Source: Exiguobacterium sp. FSL W8-0210
GTDB lineage: Bacteria > Bacillota > Bacilli > Exiguobacteriales > Exiguobacteriaceae
NCBI RefSeq assembly: GCF_038006045.1
Contig: NZ_JBBOUK010000001.1
Span: 475,001-539,000, forward strand
DNA: 64,000 nucleotides
Direction of reading: 5' to 3'
Under the pieces are notes generated by a model. That model ran no database searches. It saw only the letters and a program-made list of their open reading frames with translations, and was not told the origin of the DNA. Position numbers and translations under genes: made by a program. Shown one piece after another: positions 44,189 to 53,379 of this stretch. How positions within the stretch are numbered: the first letter of the stretch is position 1; each line of letters opens with the position of its first letter.

Positions 44189-45337
44189 ATGCGCCCCTAA
44201 CAAATAGAATCCGATGTCCGAACCTTTCAGACATCCATTCGTGCAACAAAACAAGTAGATGGTTATTGGGTTGCTTTAGAGAAAAGTTACTTCTATCCGG
44301 AGAGCGGTGGACAGCCGGCGGATCGTGGAACATTGAACGACCAACCGGTCCTTGACGTTCAAATCGAAGACGGTGTCGTCTGGCACCAACTGGCGACGCC
44401 GCTCACAGGTGACGTCACCGGTATCGTAGATGACGCAGTCCGAATCGATCATGCGGCGCAGCATACGGCACAACATGTCATCTCTGCAATCCTACAAGAT
44501 GAATCAAATATCAAGACACTCAGTTTTCGGACGGGAAGTGAGGTCTCGACGCTTGATATCGAGACACCTAAATGGACAACTATGCAACAAGAACAGCTGG
44601 ATCGACGATTACGACATGTGATTGAACAAGGATTACCGATCACGGCGACAGAGTATGACGAGGCGGAAGCGCTACGCTTACCATTAAGAAAAACACCACA
44701 AGTTGAAGGACGAATTCGTGTCGTTCAAATCGGCACACTCGATTATAGTGCATGTGGCGGGACGCATCTTGATTCGACGGCACAGCTCGAGTCGATTCTC
44801 TTTACCGGAGTCGAGCGGATTCGTGGAAATATTCGTCTGTCCTATGTCGCGAAGGAACGGGCATACCAACTCGTTCAGGCAGAACGACGAGCCTTACGGG
44901 AAGCGGCGCAAGCCTTGTCGGTCAAACCAGTTCAAATGCTAGAAGCCGTCCAAGCGTTACAAGAAGAGCAGAAACGCTTAACGAAACAGATCGAACACGC
45001 CCAGGAACAACTCGCAACGTTCACACTCGCTCACGCTTTAGAACAACAAGAAGGCATTCTTGTGTTTGAACATCTGGATGAAGAAATCAAAATATCCGAG
45101 CAACTTGCTAAAGCGATTCAAGAAGCGGGACGCGTCGGCGTCGTCTGGAATGCGACGACGAACAAGCTACTGATGAGTAGTCCAGGTGAACCCCATCTCG
45201 GGAAGTTCGCTAAAGCACATGTTCAAGCATTCAATGGGCGAGGCGGAGGAAGTGCGGTTCAGGCACAGGCACAATTTACGAATCGGGATGATGCGATGGC
45301 ATATGTCGATCGATTACGGGAGGAATATCAGTCATGA
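44189..45337 (+). CDS. Alanyl-tRNA editing protein AlaX-L, interrupted by an early stop
   Basis: Homologous to the editing half of alanyl-tRNA synthetase, which removes Ser or Gly from tRNA-Ala. The frame contains YFYPESGGQPADRG, DHAAQHTAQH (zinc HxxxH), CGGTHLDST (zinc Cys and His), a coiled helix (about 190-230), and a C-terminal DHHA1 domain with FNGRGGGSAVQAQAQF. The ATG at 44189 has AAAGGTGG at an ideal distance, but codon 4 is TAA (44198-44200). After it the frame stays open to 45337, so the conserved N-terminus is coded without a usual start. The first canonical downstream start is TTG 44333, which would remove that motif. It is a nonsense mutation, a sequence error or an unusual start. 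Confidence 0.75.
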
Positions 45338-45771
45338 CAGTCATTCAAGTACGTACAGCAGAACAACATCAAGCCGTCCGGATGATCCGGGAGCGTGTCT
45401 TCGTTGAGGAGCAAGGCGTACCACGCCATCTTGAATACGATACACATGATGAAACAGCGATTCATCTGCTTGTCCTCGATGAGCAGAGTCGACCGGTCGC
45501 AACGGGGCGTACCCGTCCATATGACGATCAACGGATGAAGGTAGAGCGTGTCGCGACGCTAGCGACAGCGCGAGGAAAAGGATACGGTGGCGAGTTGATG
45601 CAGGCGATGGAACGAGTCGCACGTCGCGAAGGGAAGCAATTGCTAACACTCGGCGCGCAAGTTCAAGCGATCCCGTTTTATCAAGGACTCGGGTATACGA
45701 TCGTCTCCGATGAATTCGATGATGCGGGCATCCCGCACCGAACGATGGAGAAAAAATGTAAGTCATTTTGA
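45334..45771 (+). CDS. ElaA-like GNAT N-acetyltransferase
   Basis: A 145-residue GNAT acetyltransferase using acetyl-CoA. Motif A reads VERVATLATARGKGYGGELMQ, the pyrophosphate-binding loop. QAIPFYQGLGYTIVSDEFDDAGIPHRTM is the C-terminal part characteristic of ElaA-like proteins. The substrate is unknown. ATGA overlap with the AlaX gene shows co-translation. If the upstream gene is truly broken, translation of this one would rely on reinitiation. Confidence 0.88.
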   Translation: MTVIQVRTAEQHQAVRMIRERVFVEEQGVPRHLEYDTHDETAIHLLVLDEQSRPVATGRTRPYDDQRMKVERVATLATARGKGYGGELMQAMERVARREGKQLLTLGAQVQAIPFYQGLGYTIVSDEFDDAGIPHRTMEKKCKSF

Positions 45772-45803
45772 AAGAAATCCTGCAAAAAGGGTTTCTTTTT
45801 TTT
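45771..45803 (+). terminator. Intrinsic terminator after the GNAT gene
   Basis: AAAGAAATCC (45771-45780) pairs with GGGTTTCTTT (45789-45798) with one G-U, and T's run to 45803. Confidence 0.8.
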
Positions 45804-45819
45804 GTTTTCTATGTATATA

Positions 45820-45847
45820 TATAATTCATAATGAATTTTTATACAGA
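45820..45847 (+). promoter_or_regulatory. argGH promoter -10 and possible ARG box
   Basis: TATAAT at 45820-45825 is a perfect -10 in very AT-rich DNA, with no good -35. Overlapping it, the minus-strand sequence of 45829-45847 matches the B. subtilis ARG box CATGAATAAAAATKCAAKT at about 14 of 19 positions. ArgR repression is plausible and unproven. Confidence 0.45.
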
Positions 45848-45879
45848 CAGATGAATTTAAAACCAGGAGGGAATTATAC

Positions 45880-47085
45880 ATGTCGAAACAAAAATTGATC
45901 TTAGCGTACTCTGGGGGACTTGATACATCGGTAGCCATCAAATGGTTGAGCAAGGACTATGACGTCATTGCCTTATGCATGGATGTCGGAGAAGGAAAAG
46001 ATTTATCCGTCATTAAAGAAAAAGCACTCCTCGTCGGTGCGATCGAATCGATCGTCCTCGATGTTAAAGAAGAATTCGCACAAGACTTCGTCTTGCCAGC
46101 ACTTCAATATGGCGCTCATTACGAAAATGCCTATCCGTTGATTTCAGCGCTTTCGCGTCCGTTGATCGCAGAAAAGCTTGTCGAAGTCGCGCATCAACAT
46201 GGTGCAACGGCGGTCGCTCACGGATGTACCGGAAAAGGGAACGACCAAGTCCGGTTCGAAGTTTCGGTCGCAGCACTTGATCCATCACTCGAAGTCATCG
46301 CACCGGTTCGGGAATGGAAATGGTCACGGGAAGAAGAGATCGCCTATGCGAAAGAAAACAACGTGCCGATCCCGATCAACCTCGACAGCCCATACTCAAT
46401 CGACATGAACCTCTGGGGACGGAGTAACGAGTGTGGCGTCCTAGAAAACCCTTGGACAGAGCCACCGCAAGACGCTTACGCGTTAACAGTAGCGCCAGAA
46501 GACGCTCCGGATCAGGCAGAAGAAGTCATCATTGGCTTTGAAGCAGGTGTTCCGGTCTCGATCAACGGAACGACGTATCCACTGGCGAAACTGATCACGG
46601 AACTGAACATCATCGCTGGTGCACATGGGGTCGGACGGATCGACCACGTCGAGAACCGTCTCGTCGGTATCAAATCGCGGGAAGTCTATGAGTGCCCAGG
46701 AGCAACGGTTTTACTCAAAGCTCACGCTGCACTCGAGACGATTACATTGACGAAGGACGTCGCGCATTTCAAACCACTACTCAGCAAACAATATGCAGAA
46801 ACGATCTATAACGGTCTCTTCCATGCACCATTGACAAAAGGCTTGAAAGCATTCCTGACGGCGACACAACAGGACGTCACAGGAGAAGTTCGCGTTAAAC
46901 TGTTCAAAGGAAACGCAACCGTGACAGGTCGTCAGTCCGCTGTCTCACTCTACGATGAGAAACTTGCGACGTATACGAAAGAAGACGCGTTCGATCATGA
47001 AGCAGCAAAAGGCTTCATCAAATTACACGGACTTGCCGTTTCGACGCATGCGAGCGTACATCGTCAGGCGGGTGTCACGAAATGA
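45880..47085 (+). CDS. argG: Argininosuccinate synthase ArgG
   Basis: Joins citrulline and aspartate with ATP. It has 401 residues. The N-terminal P-loop of the N-type ATP pyrophosphatases is [12 protein letters not shown] (SGGLDTS, 11-17). [14 protein letters not shown] and the [18 protein letters not shown] segment are typical of the synthase domain. The ribosome site is AGGAGGG. It overlaps argH by ATGA. The rest of the arginine pathway is not in this window. Confidence 0.98.
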   Translation: MSKQKLILAYSGGLDTSVAIKWLSKDYDVIALCMDVGEGKDLSVIKEKALLVGAIESIVLDVKEEFAQDFVLPALQYGAHYENAYPLISALSRPLIAEKLVEVAHQHGATAVAHGCTGKGNDQVRFEVSVAALDPSLEVIAPVREWKWSREEEIAYAKENNVPIPINLDSPYSIDMNLWGRSNECGVLENPWTEPPQDAYALTVAPEDAPDQAEEVIIGFEAGVPVSINGTTYPLAKLITELNIIAGAHGVGRIDHVENRLVGIKSREVYECPGATVLLKAHAALETITLTKDVAHFKPLLSKQYAETIYNGLFHAPLTKGLKAFLTATQQDVTGEVRVKLFKGNATVTGRQSAVSLYDEKLATYTKEDAFDHEAAKGFIKLHGLAVSTHASVHRQAGVTK

Positions 47086-48452
47086 CCAAACTCTGGGGTG
47101 GACGTTTTACGGAAAGTGCTTCCGCTCAAGCGGAAGCCTTCGGAGCATCGATCACGTTCGATCAAAAATTAGCGAGCGTCGATTTAAAAGGCAGTCTCGC
47201 ACACGCGCAGATGCTATTTGAACAAGGGATCCTCGCTCAAGACGAGTGGACACAAATCGAGCAAGGACTGAAGCAACTGGAAACGACGTTAGCGGATCAT
47301 GTGTATACGCTAGCAGATGAAGACATTCACATGAATCTCGAGCGTCTATTGACGGAACAGATTGGTCCGGTTGCAGGAAAACTGCATACGGCACGGAGCC
47401 GAAACGATCAAGTCGCAACGGATTTACATCTATGGATGGAACAACATGTTGAAGCGTTGACGACGGCATTACGCGAGCTCCAATCGGTCATCACGGAACA
47501 AGCGGAGCAACATATCGAGACGGTCATGCCAGGTTATACGCATTTGCAACGGGCACAACCAATCTCGCTTGCCCATCACTTGCTCGCTTATTTCTGGATG
47601 TTCGAACGTGATGTCGAACGGTTGACGGATAATCAAAAGCGGATCCGGAAATCACCGCTCGGGGCAGGCGCGCTCGCGGGGACGACATTCCCAATCGATC
47701 GTTTCCGTTCTGCCGAGTTGCTCGGTTTTGAGTCAATCTATCCGAACAGTCTCGACGCTGTCTCCGACCGCGATTTCGTCATCGAATACCTCGGGATCGC
47801 CTCTACCGTCATGATGCATCTCTCGCGTTTTTGTGAAGAAATCATCATCTGGGCATCGCAAGAATTTGGCTTCATCGAGTTGTCTGATGCTTTCTCGACA
47901 GGGTCGAGCATGATGCCACAGAAGAAAAATCCTGATTTCGCTGAATTGATTCGTGGGAAAACGGGGCGCGTCTACGGCAATCTGATGGGCTTCTTGACGA
48001 CGATGAAGGCATTACCACTCGCTTACAACAAAGACATGCAAGAGGATAAGGAAGGGGTCTTCGATACAGCAGATACCGTTCTCCAATCCGTTCAAATCTT
48101 CACCGGAATGATTGAATCTGCGACGTTTAAGACCGAAGCGCTCAAGAAGGCGACAATGCAAGACTTCTCGAATGCAACGGAACTCGCCGACTACCTTGTA
48201 ACGAAAGGCATACCGTTCCGGGAAGCGCATGAAATCGTCGGCAAAGCCGTCCTTTACTGTGTGCAGAACGGTTGTTTCCTGAAGGATTTGAACCTCGAGA
48301 CGTATCAAACGTTCCATCCTGATATCACGGAAGACGTCTATCCGCTCCTCGATCCGGTTCAAGCAGTAGCACGCCGGACTAGCTACGGCGGGACAGGGTT
48401 TGCTGCCGTGTCGGAGCAACTCGAACTCGCGAAACAGCATCTTGCGAATTGA
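47082..48452 (+). CDS. argH: Argininosuccinate lyase ArgH
   Basis: Cleaves argininosuccinate to arginine and fumarate; fumarase/aspartase superfamily. It has 456 residues. The N-terminal KLWGGRF is typical of Arg[14 protein letters not shown] follows, and the signature loop is [16 protein letters not shown] with the catalytic Ser. It is coupled to argG. No clear plus-strand terminator follows; a small hairpin at 48470-48483 has its T-run only on the minus strand. Confidence 0.98.
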   Translation: MTKLWGGRFTESASAQAEAFGASITFDQKLASVDLKGSLAHAQMLFEQGILAQDEWTQIEQGLKQLETTLADHVYTLADEDIHMNLERLLTEQIGPVAGKLHTARSRNDQVATDLHLWMEQHVEALTTALRELQSVITEQAEQHIETVMPGYTHLQRAQPISLAHHLLAYFWMFERDVERLTDNQKRIRKSPLGAGALAGTTFPIDRFRSAELLGFESIYPNSLDAVSDRDFVIEYLGIASTVMMHLSRFCEEIIIWASQEFGFIELSDAFSTGSSMMPQKKNPDFAELIRGKTGRVYGNLMGFLTTMKALPLAYNKDMQEDKEGVFDTADTVLQSVQIFTGMIESATFKTEALKKATMQDFSNATELADYLVTKGIPFREAHEIVGKAVLYCVQNGCFLKDLNLETYQTFHPDITEDVYPLLDPVQAVARRTSYGGTGFAAVSEQLELAKQHLAN

Positions 48453-48501
48453 CGAATTTTGAAAAAAAACAGTCAAATGACTGGATTTAACAAAAGATGT
48501 C

Positions 48502-48510
48502 TGCTATAAC
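48502..48510 (+). promoter_or_regulatory. Extended -10 promoter of the lysine operon
   Basis: TGCTATAAC (48502-48510), a TGn-TATAAC element, 18 bp before the riboswitch aptamer. TGGATT at 48482 is a poor -35 at 17 nt. Confidence 0.55.
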
Positions 48511-48527
48511 TGTAACTAACAACCGAC

Positions 48528-48695
48528 AGATAGAGGCGCGGATGACATGAGTAGCATCATTCTTGAAGGCAAGCATGCCGAATGATGTGAAAGGGGAAGT
48601 CCGCCGAAGTGAACGAGAAGATGCTTCTTCTTGTTTGCTGGTACAACGGTTAAGATCCGTTGTACTGCCGAAACCGATGTTTCGGAGCGCTATCT
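48528..48695 (+). promoter_or_regulatory. Lysine riboswitch (L box) aptamer
   Basis: The conserved core is present in order: AGATAGAGGCGCG, GAGTAGC, GAAGGC, TGAAAGGGGAAGTC, CGCCGAAG, GCTGG, CTGCCGAAA and GGAGCGCTATCT. P1 pairs AGATAG (48528-48533) with CTATCT (48690-48695). It controls lysC and the seven genes after it. Confidence 0.95.
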
Positions 48696-48741
48696 TACGT
48701 AAAAGAACGAATGACTTTGTCTTCGTTTGTCCGATCGTGAT

Positions 48742-48786
48742 AACGACGGGCCGTAGGAACGCTCCTACCGGCCCGTCGTTTTTTTC
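48742..48786 (+). terminator. Attenuator of the lysine operon
   Basis: AACGACGGGCC-GTAGGA pairs with TCCTACCGGCCCGTCGTT with a single bulge, loop ACGC, and T-run to 48786. It lies between the aptamer and lysC and should form when lysine is bound. Confidence 0.93.
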
Positions 48787-48812
48787 TGTATCGGGACAAA
48801 GGAGATAGGATT

Positions 48813-50012
48813 GTGACAACTGTACTTAAATTTGGTGGAAGCTCGGTTGCGACTGTCGAACAGATTCAGTCTATTGCGAATTATTTGAAGAGTCGCGCAG
48901 CCGAAGGTGAAAAACTCGTCGTCGTCGTTTCGGCGATGGGCAAGATGACAGATTCTTTGATCGCTCAGGCGCAAGCCATCACGGATCGCCCCGAGCGAAG
49001 AGAACTCGATCGACTGCTTGCCATCGGAGAAGAACAGACGATTTCATTACTCAGCATCGCCCTCAACTCACTCGGCGTCAAAGCGTTATCGCAAACAGGC
49101 GCTCAAGCGGGAATCAGTACGATGGGATTGCATACGAAAAGTAAGATCAAACAGATTGATGGAAATCTATTACGACAAAAACTCGAAACATATGATGTCG
49201 TCATCGTCGCTGGATTCCAAGGTGTCAACGAACTCGGTGATGTCACGACGCTCGGACGTGGTGGATCGGATACAACGGCTGTTGCCCTTGCGGCAGTCCT
49301 TGATAAACGGTGTGAAATCTACACGGATGTCGACGGTGTCTATACAGCTGATCCGCGAATCCATGCCGCCGCTCAACCGATTCCACATATCTCGTATGAT
49401 GAGATGATGGAAATGAGCGCCCTCGGGTCGAAGGTCATGGAAATGCGAAGTGTCGAACTAGGAAAAAAATACGGCGTACACATCTTCGTCGGGAAAACAC
49501 TTGAATCGAAAAGGGGAACATGGATCATGGAAGCGACGGAAACAATGGAACAAAAAGCGGTGACGAGTGTCAGTGTGACGAAGAACGTCTTGACGGTATC
49601 AATCAAACACGTACCGCAAACGAATGCAGCAGTAGCCGATATCTTCGAACTGTTATCCAATCGCCACGTCAACATCGACATGATCAGTCAAACGACGTTC
49701 GACAGTGACATTTTCTTATCGTTCTCATGTCCACTCGATGAGGAAGAGTTCCTCGATGAAGCATTGAAAGACATCATGGATCGCTTCACGACAGTCAAGG
49801 TCGATCGCCATAATCAACACGCGAAATTATCTGTCGTCGGAATCGGGATGCGGGATGCAACAGGTGTCGCTTCGAAATTGTTCGCAATCTTCCGAGCAGA
49901 GAACATTCCGTTCTATCAAGTTACGACTTCAGAAATCAGCATCTCATACACGATTGCACAAGCAGATATTGAACGGACGGTTGCAGCGATTGCAAACGCG
50001 TTCGAGTTATAA
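48813..50012 (+). CDS. lysC: Aspartokinase LysC (two-subunit type)
   Basis: Phosphorylates aspartate, the entry to the lysine, methionine and threonine pathways. The 399-residue protein has a kinase domain (KFGGSSVA at 6-13; GRGGSDTTAVALAA; YTDVDGVYTADPR). Two ACT domains (about 255-399) bind the feedback amino acid. The GTG start follows AAAGGAGA. An in-frame ATG at 49527 (residue 239) with AAGGGG ten bases upstream would make a separate ACT-only beta subunit, as in B. subtilis AKII. Riboswitch control points to the lysine-sensitive isozyme. Confidence 0.96.
   Translation: MTTVLKFGGSSVATVEQIQSIANYLKSRAAEGEKLVVVVSAMGKMTDSLIAQAQAITDRPERRELDRLLAIGEEQTISLLSIALNSLGVKALSQTGAQAGISTMGLHTKSKIKQIDGNLLRQKLETYDVVIVAGFQGVNELGDVTTLGRGGSDTTAVALAAVLDKRCEIYTDVDGVYTADPRIHAAAQPIPHISYDEMMEMSALGSKVMEMRSVELGKKYGVHIFVGKTLESKRGTWIMEATETMEQKAVTSVSVTKNVLTVSIKHVPQTNAAVADIFELLSNRHVNIDMISQTTFDSDIFLSFSCPLDEEEFLDEALKDIMDRFTTVKVDRHNQHAKLSVVGIGMRDATGVASKLFAIFRAENIPFYQVTTSEISISYTIAQADIERTVAAIANAFEL
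49527..50012 (+). CDS. lysC: Probable in-frame LysC beta subunit
   Basis: An internal start within lysC: ATG at 49527 preceded by AAGGGG at 49511-49516. The product would be 161 residues, starting MEATETMEQKAVTSVS, and consist of the two ACT domains. B. subtilis aspartokinase II and Corynebacterium LysC make such subunits from the same gene. The site is seen; its use is inferred from those families. Confidence 0.55.
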   Translation: MEATETMEQKAVTSVSVTKNVLTVSIKHVPQTNAAVADIFELLSNRHVNIDMISQTTFDSDIFLSFSCPLDEEEFLDEALKDIMDRFTTVKVDRHNQHAKLSVVGIGMRDATGVASKLFAIFRAENIPFYQVTTSEISISYTIAQADIERTVAAIANAFEL

Positions 50013-50025
50013 GGAGGAAAACAGG

Positions 50026-51018
50026 ATGTATCATGTAGCCGTCATCGGAGCAACCGGCGCCGTCGGTCAAAAAATGTTACAAGTACTAGCCGAACTGGAC
50101 TTCCCGGTCAGCCGCCTGTCCGCTTACGCTTCTGCTCGTTCAGCAGGGAACACGGTACAGTTCAAGGGAGAAGATATTACGATCCAAGCGCTGACGCCAA
50201 ACATCACGGAAGACGGGATCGATGTCGCGTTGTTCGCAGCGGGCGGAACGATCAGTGAGCAATATGCCCCGTTACTAGCTGAAAACGGAACACTCGTCGT
50301 TGATAATTCAAGTGCCTTCCGGATGCAGGAGACGATTCCACTCGTCGTGCCAGAAGTCAATCCGCAAGCGATTCAAGCAACGGACCGCTTGATCGCAAAT
50401 CCGAACTGTTCGACGATTCAATCCGTCGTCGCCTTAGCACCGCTCCAGTCACTGGGATTCGAGCGTGTCAACTATACGACGTATCAGGCCGTATCCGGTT
50501 CTGGTCAAAAAGGAATCGAGGATCTGGCACGTGGAGCACGCGGAGAAGAGCCCGTCAATTATCCGCATCCGATTCACGATAACATCTTGCCACATATCGA
50601 TGTGTTCCTTGAGAACGGCTATACGAAAGAAGAGCAGAAGATGATTGACGAAACACGGAAAATCTTCAATCTTCCAGCACTACCAGTCAGCGCGACATGT
50701 GTGCGTGTTCCAGTCACGAATTCTCACTCGGTTGCGATCAACGTCACGTTTACGCAGTCGACGACGGTTGCAGCGATCCGTGAAGCACTTGAAGGCGCAC
50801 CGGGCGTCGTCCTCATCGATGATGTCGCGAATACGCGTTATCCGATGCCACTCAATGCAAGTGGTACGGACGACGTCTACGTCGGTCGGATTCGACAAGA
50901 TGATAGTCTCGCGAACACGTTCCATCTCTGGTGTGTAGCCGACAACATTCGAAAAGGTGCCGCCTCGAATGCCGTACAAGTCGCACGCCAAGCAATCGAA
51001 CAGTCGATTCATTCATAA
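50026..51018 (+). CDS. asd: Aspartate-semialdehyde dehydrogenase
   Basis: Reduces aspartyl phosphate with NADPH to the semialdehyde, the substrate of DapA. It has 330 residues. The N-terminal GATGAVGQKML binds NADP. The catalytic Cys128 is in NPNCSTIQ, and SGSGQKGIEDL and the late THSVAIN-type His region complete the site. The start at 50026 follows AAGGAGG; the longer upstream frame overlaps lysC. Confidence 0.97.
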   Translation: MYHVAVIGATGAVGQKMLQVLAELDFPVSRLSAYASARSAGNTVQFKGEDITIQALTPNITEDGIDVALFAAGGTISEQYAPLLAENGTLVVDNSSAFRMQETIPLVVPEVNPQAIQATDRLIANPNCSTIQSVVALAPLQSLGFERVNYTTYQAVSGSGQKGIEDLARGARGEEPVNYPHPIHDNILPHIDVFLENGYTKEEQKMIDETRKIFNLPALPVSATCVRVPVTNSHSVAINVTFTQSTTVAAIREALEGAPGVVLIDDVANTRYPMPLNASGTDDVYVGRIRQDDSLANTFHLWCVADNIRKGAASNAVQVARQAIEQSIHS

Positions 51019-51035
51019 AAAAGGAGGAGTTCTTC

Positions 51036-51917
51036 ATGTTCAAAGGAGCAGGTACAGCGCTCGTCACACCATTTAATGAAGCAGGCGAGTTGGATTTACA
51101 CGTATTTGAACGCTTAATCGAGCAACAACTCGCAGCAGGAATTCAGGCACTTGTCGTTGGAGGGACGACAGGAGAAGGATCGACACTGACGAACACGGAA
51201 TTCGAACAACTCCTGACGACTGCCGTTCAAATCACGGCAGGACGAGTACCCGTCATTGCCGGAACGGGTTCGAACAACACGGCAGCAACAATCGAGAAGA
51301 CGTTACTCGCAGAGCGCCTCGGTGCGGATGCAGCGATGCTCGTCACACCGTACTACAATAAAACATCGCAAGCGGGTCTCGTCACACACTTCACGGCGGT
51401 CGCTGATGCAACCGAATTACCGATCATGCTGTACAACGTTCCGTCGCGGACAGGCGTTGCGATCGCAGTCGAAACAGCAGTGACGTTAGCACGTCATCCA
51501 CGAATCCAAGCCTTTAAGGAAGCGAGTGGAGATGTCAGCTTCATGGGTGAACTGATGGCGGCGATTCCGGAAGACTTCGCGGTCTTCTGTGGAAATGATG
51601 ATCAAATCCTGCCGTACATGGCATGGGGCGCACAGGGTGTTATTTCAGTTCTCTCTAACCCGTACCCAGCAGAGACACAAGCACTTGCTGAGGCGTTACT
51701 CGCACAAGATCTTGTCACGGCTCGCCGGATTCAGGCAGACTTGTTACCGGTCATCGGTGCCTTGTTCAGTGACGTTAATCCGATTCCAGTCAAAGCATCG
51801 CTTGAAGAACTCGGCTTTGCTGTCGGTGCGCCACGCTTGCCGCTCGTCCGTCAATCGGAAGCAGGACACGCCCACTTACTCGAAACGATGCGGGCTTACA
51901 AAGGAGTGGTTCGATGA
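51036..51917 (+). CDS. dapA: 4-hydroxy-tetrahydrodipicolinate synthase DapA
   Basis: Condenses pyruvate with aspartate semialdehyde. A 293-residue TIM barrel. The Schiff-base Lys161 is in QAFKEASGD and Tyr133 in MLYNVPSRTG, both at the E. coli positions. GGTTGEGST is the carboxylate loop (42-50). The start at 51036 follows AAGGAGG. It overlaps dapB by ATGA. Confidence 0.97.
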   Translation: MFKGAGTALVTPFNEAGELDLHVFERLIEQQLAAGIQALVVGGTTGEGSTLTNTEFEQLLTTAVQITAGRVPVIAGTGSNNTAATIEKTLLAERLGADAAMLVTPYYNKTSQAGLVTHFTAVADATELPIMLYNVPSRTGVAIAVETAVTLARHPRIQAFKEASGDVSFMGELMAAIPEDFAVFCGNDDQILPYMAWGAQGVISVLSNPYPAETQALAEALLAQDLVTARRIQADLLPVIGALFSDVNPIPVKASLEELGFAVGAPRLPLVRQSEAGHAHLLETMRAYKGVVR

Positions 51918-52660
51918 AACTCGCGTTACACGGTTATGGGGCGACAGGACAATACGTCGTCGAACTCGCACCACAAAGTGTCGTGGCGATCGTTGACCGG
52001 ACGAAGTCATCCGATACGATCGCTTCATATGCCGAGCTAACGGAGATGTCAGAGACGGTCGATGCGATCATCGACTTCTCGCATCCGAGTTTGCTACCGG
52101 ATCTGCTCGCATACGGGCTGGCGACAAAAACACCACTCGTCATCGCGACGACTGGTTTTTCTGAAGCGGAACTGGCATCGATCAAGGACGCTGCAAAAGA
52201 AATTCCGATCTTCCAGTCGTACAATATGTCGTACGGCATCGCGATGGTGCAGCAACTGCTGAAGACACTCATACCACTAGCAGGAGCGTATGACATCGAA
52301 TTGCTCGAGAAACATCACAACCAAAAAGTCGATGCGCCAAGCGGAACGGCTGAGTTGTTATTGCAAACGATTCAGACGGCACGTGACGTCACACCGGTAT
52401 ATGATCGGTCACAGACACGGCAAAAGCGCGAGACGAACGAGATCGGGATGCACGCGATGCGCGGTGGAACGATCTTCGGAGAACACGAAGTCTTATTCGC
52501 AGGTGTCGACGAATTGATTGAAATCAAACATACGGCGTTATCGAAAAAAGTATTTGCTTCTGGTGCGATCAAAGCAGCTGAGGCACTCATTCAAAAAACA
52601 GCGGGACTCTATACATTAGAGACGCTCTACACACAGGAGGATTCACATGTTACTCACTGA
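51914..52660 (+). CDS. dapB: 4-hydroxy-tetrahydrodipicolinate reductase DapB
   Basis: Reduces the DapA product to tetrahydrodipicolinate. The 248-residue protein is at the short end for the family. The N-terminal nucleotide site is [14 protein letters not shown] rather than the common GxxGxxG with GRMG, a pattern seen in Staphylococcus-like DapB. The family motif [18 protein letters not shown] contains the catalytic His and Lys. [15 protein letters not shown] follows. It overlaps dapH by 14 bp. Confidence 0.94.
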   Translation: MKLALHGYGATGQYVVELAPQSVVAIVDRTKSSDTIASYAELTEMSETVDAIIDFSHPSLLPDLLAYGLATKTPLVIATTGFSEAELASIKDAAKEIPIFQSYNMSYGIAMVQQLLKTLIPLAGAYDIELLEKHHNQKVDAPSGTAELLLQTIQTARDVTPVYDRSQTRQKRETNEIGMHAMRGGTIFGEHEVLFAGVDELIEIKHTALSKKVFASGAIKAAEALIQKTAGLYTLETLYTQEDSHVTH

Positions 52661-53354
52661 TGCTTACGAAATTGCTAAATTCATTAAAGATGCTAAAAAA
52701 CAAACACCGGTAAAACTGTACGTCAACGGCGATTTGGCGGGCTTGACGATCGAAGGCGCTACTGCATTCGGATCAGATGAATCAAAGATTTTCTTCGCGG
52801 ATGCAGGACTTGCGGCTACTTTCTTAGAAAAGTATTCAGATCGCATCACGGATGTTCACGTGGAGTATGACCGTCGCAACAGTGCGGTACCAATGCTTGA
52901 TACACGTCACTTGAATGCGCGCATCGAACCAGGTTCATGGATTCGTGATCATGTCGTCATCGGTGATAACGCGGTCGTCATGATGGGTGCCATCATCAAT
53001 ATCGGTGCATCAATCGGAGATGGTACAATGATTGATATGAACGCTGTCGTCGGTGCACGTGGGACGATCGGGAAAAACGTTCATGTCGGCGCAGGTGCCG
53101 TGGTCGCGGGTGTCCTCGAACCACCTTCAAAAACACCTGTCATCATTGAAGACGGTGTCTTGATTGGTGCAAATGCAGTCATTCTTGAAGGCGTCAAAGT
53201 CGGCAAAGATGCCGTCGTCGCTGCTGGTAGTGTCGTCACAGAAGACGTACCTGCTGGAAGCGTCGTTGCCGGAACACCTGCACGTGTCATCAAACAGAAA
53301 GATGCGAAAACAGAAGAGAAGACGCAATTGGTGGATGATTTACGTTCACTCTGA
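52647..53354 (+). CDS. dapH: Tetrahydrodipicolinate N-acetyltransferase DapH
   Basis: Acetylates tetrahydrodipicolinate, committing to the acetyl branch of DAP synthesis used by Bacillales. The 235-residue protein has a short alpha/beta N-terminus, the family segment [24 protein letters not shown], and a left-handed beta-helix of hexapeptide repeats ([23 protein letters not shown] and following). The start has AGGAGG and lies inside dapB. The succinylase DapD of Gram-negatives is longer and different. Confidence 0.96.
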   Translation: MLLTDAYEIAKFIKDAKKQTPVKLYVNGDLAGLTIEGATAFGSDESKIFFADAGLAATFLEKYSDRITDVHVEYDRRNSAVPMLDTRHLNARIEPGSWIRDHVVIGDNAVVMMGAIINIGASIGDGTMIDMNAVVGARGTIGKNVHVGAGAVVAGVLEPPSKTPVIIEDGVLIGANAVILEGVKVGKDAVVAAGSVVTEDVPAGSVVAGTPARVIKQKDAKTEEKTQLVDDLRSL

Positions 53355-53379
53355 TTGACGTCGAAGAGGAGGAAAACAC

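Noticed and set aside
44137-44355. Open frame of 72 codons upstream of and overlapping the AlaX gene
   Set aside because: It is in a different frame, encodes no recognisable protein, and starts within the promoter. The AlaX frame explains the region.
48462-48484. Hairpin CAGTCAAATGACTG after argH as a terminator
   Set aside because: The stem is only 6 bp and the T-run is on the minus strand, where no gene would use it. It may weakly affect transcription, but I would not call it an argH terminator.
48563-48808. Open frame of 81 codons before lysC
   Set aside because: It spans the lysine riboswitch and attenuator, so its codons are structured RNA.
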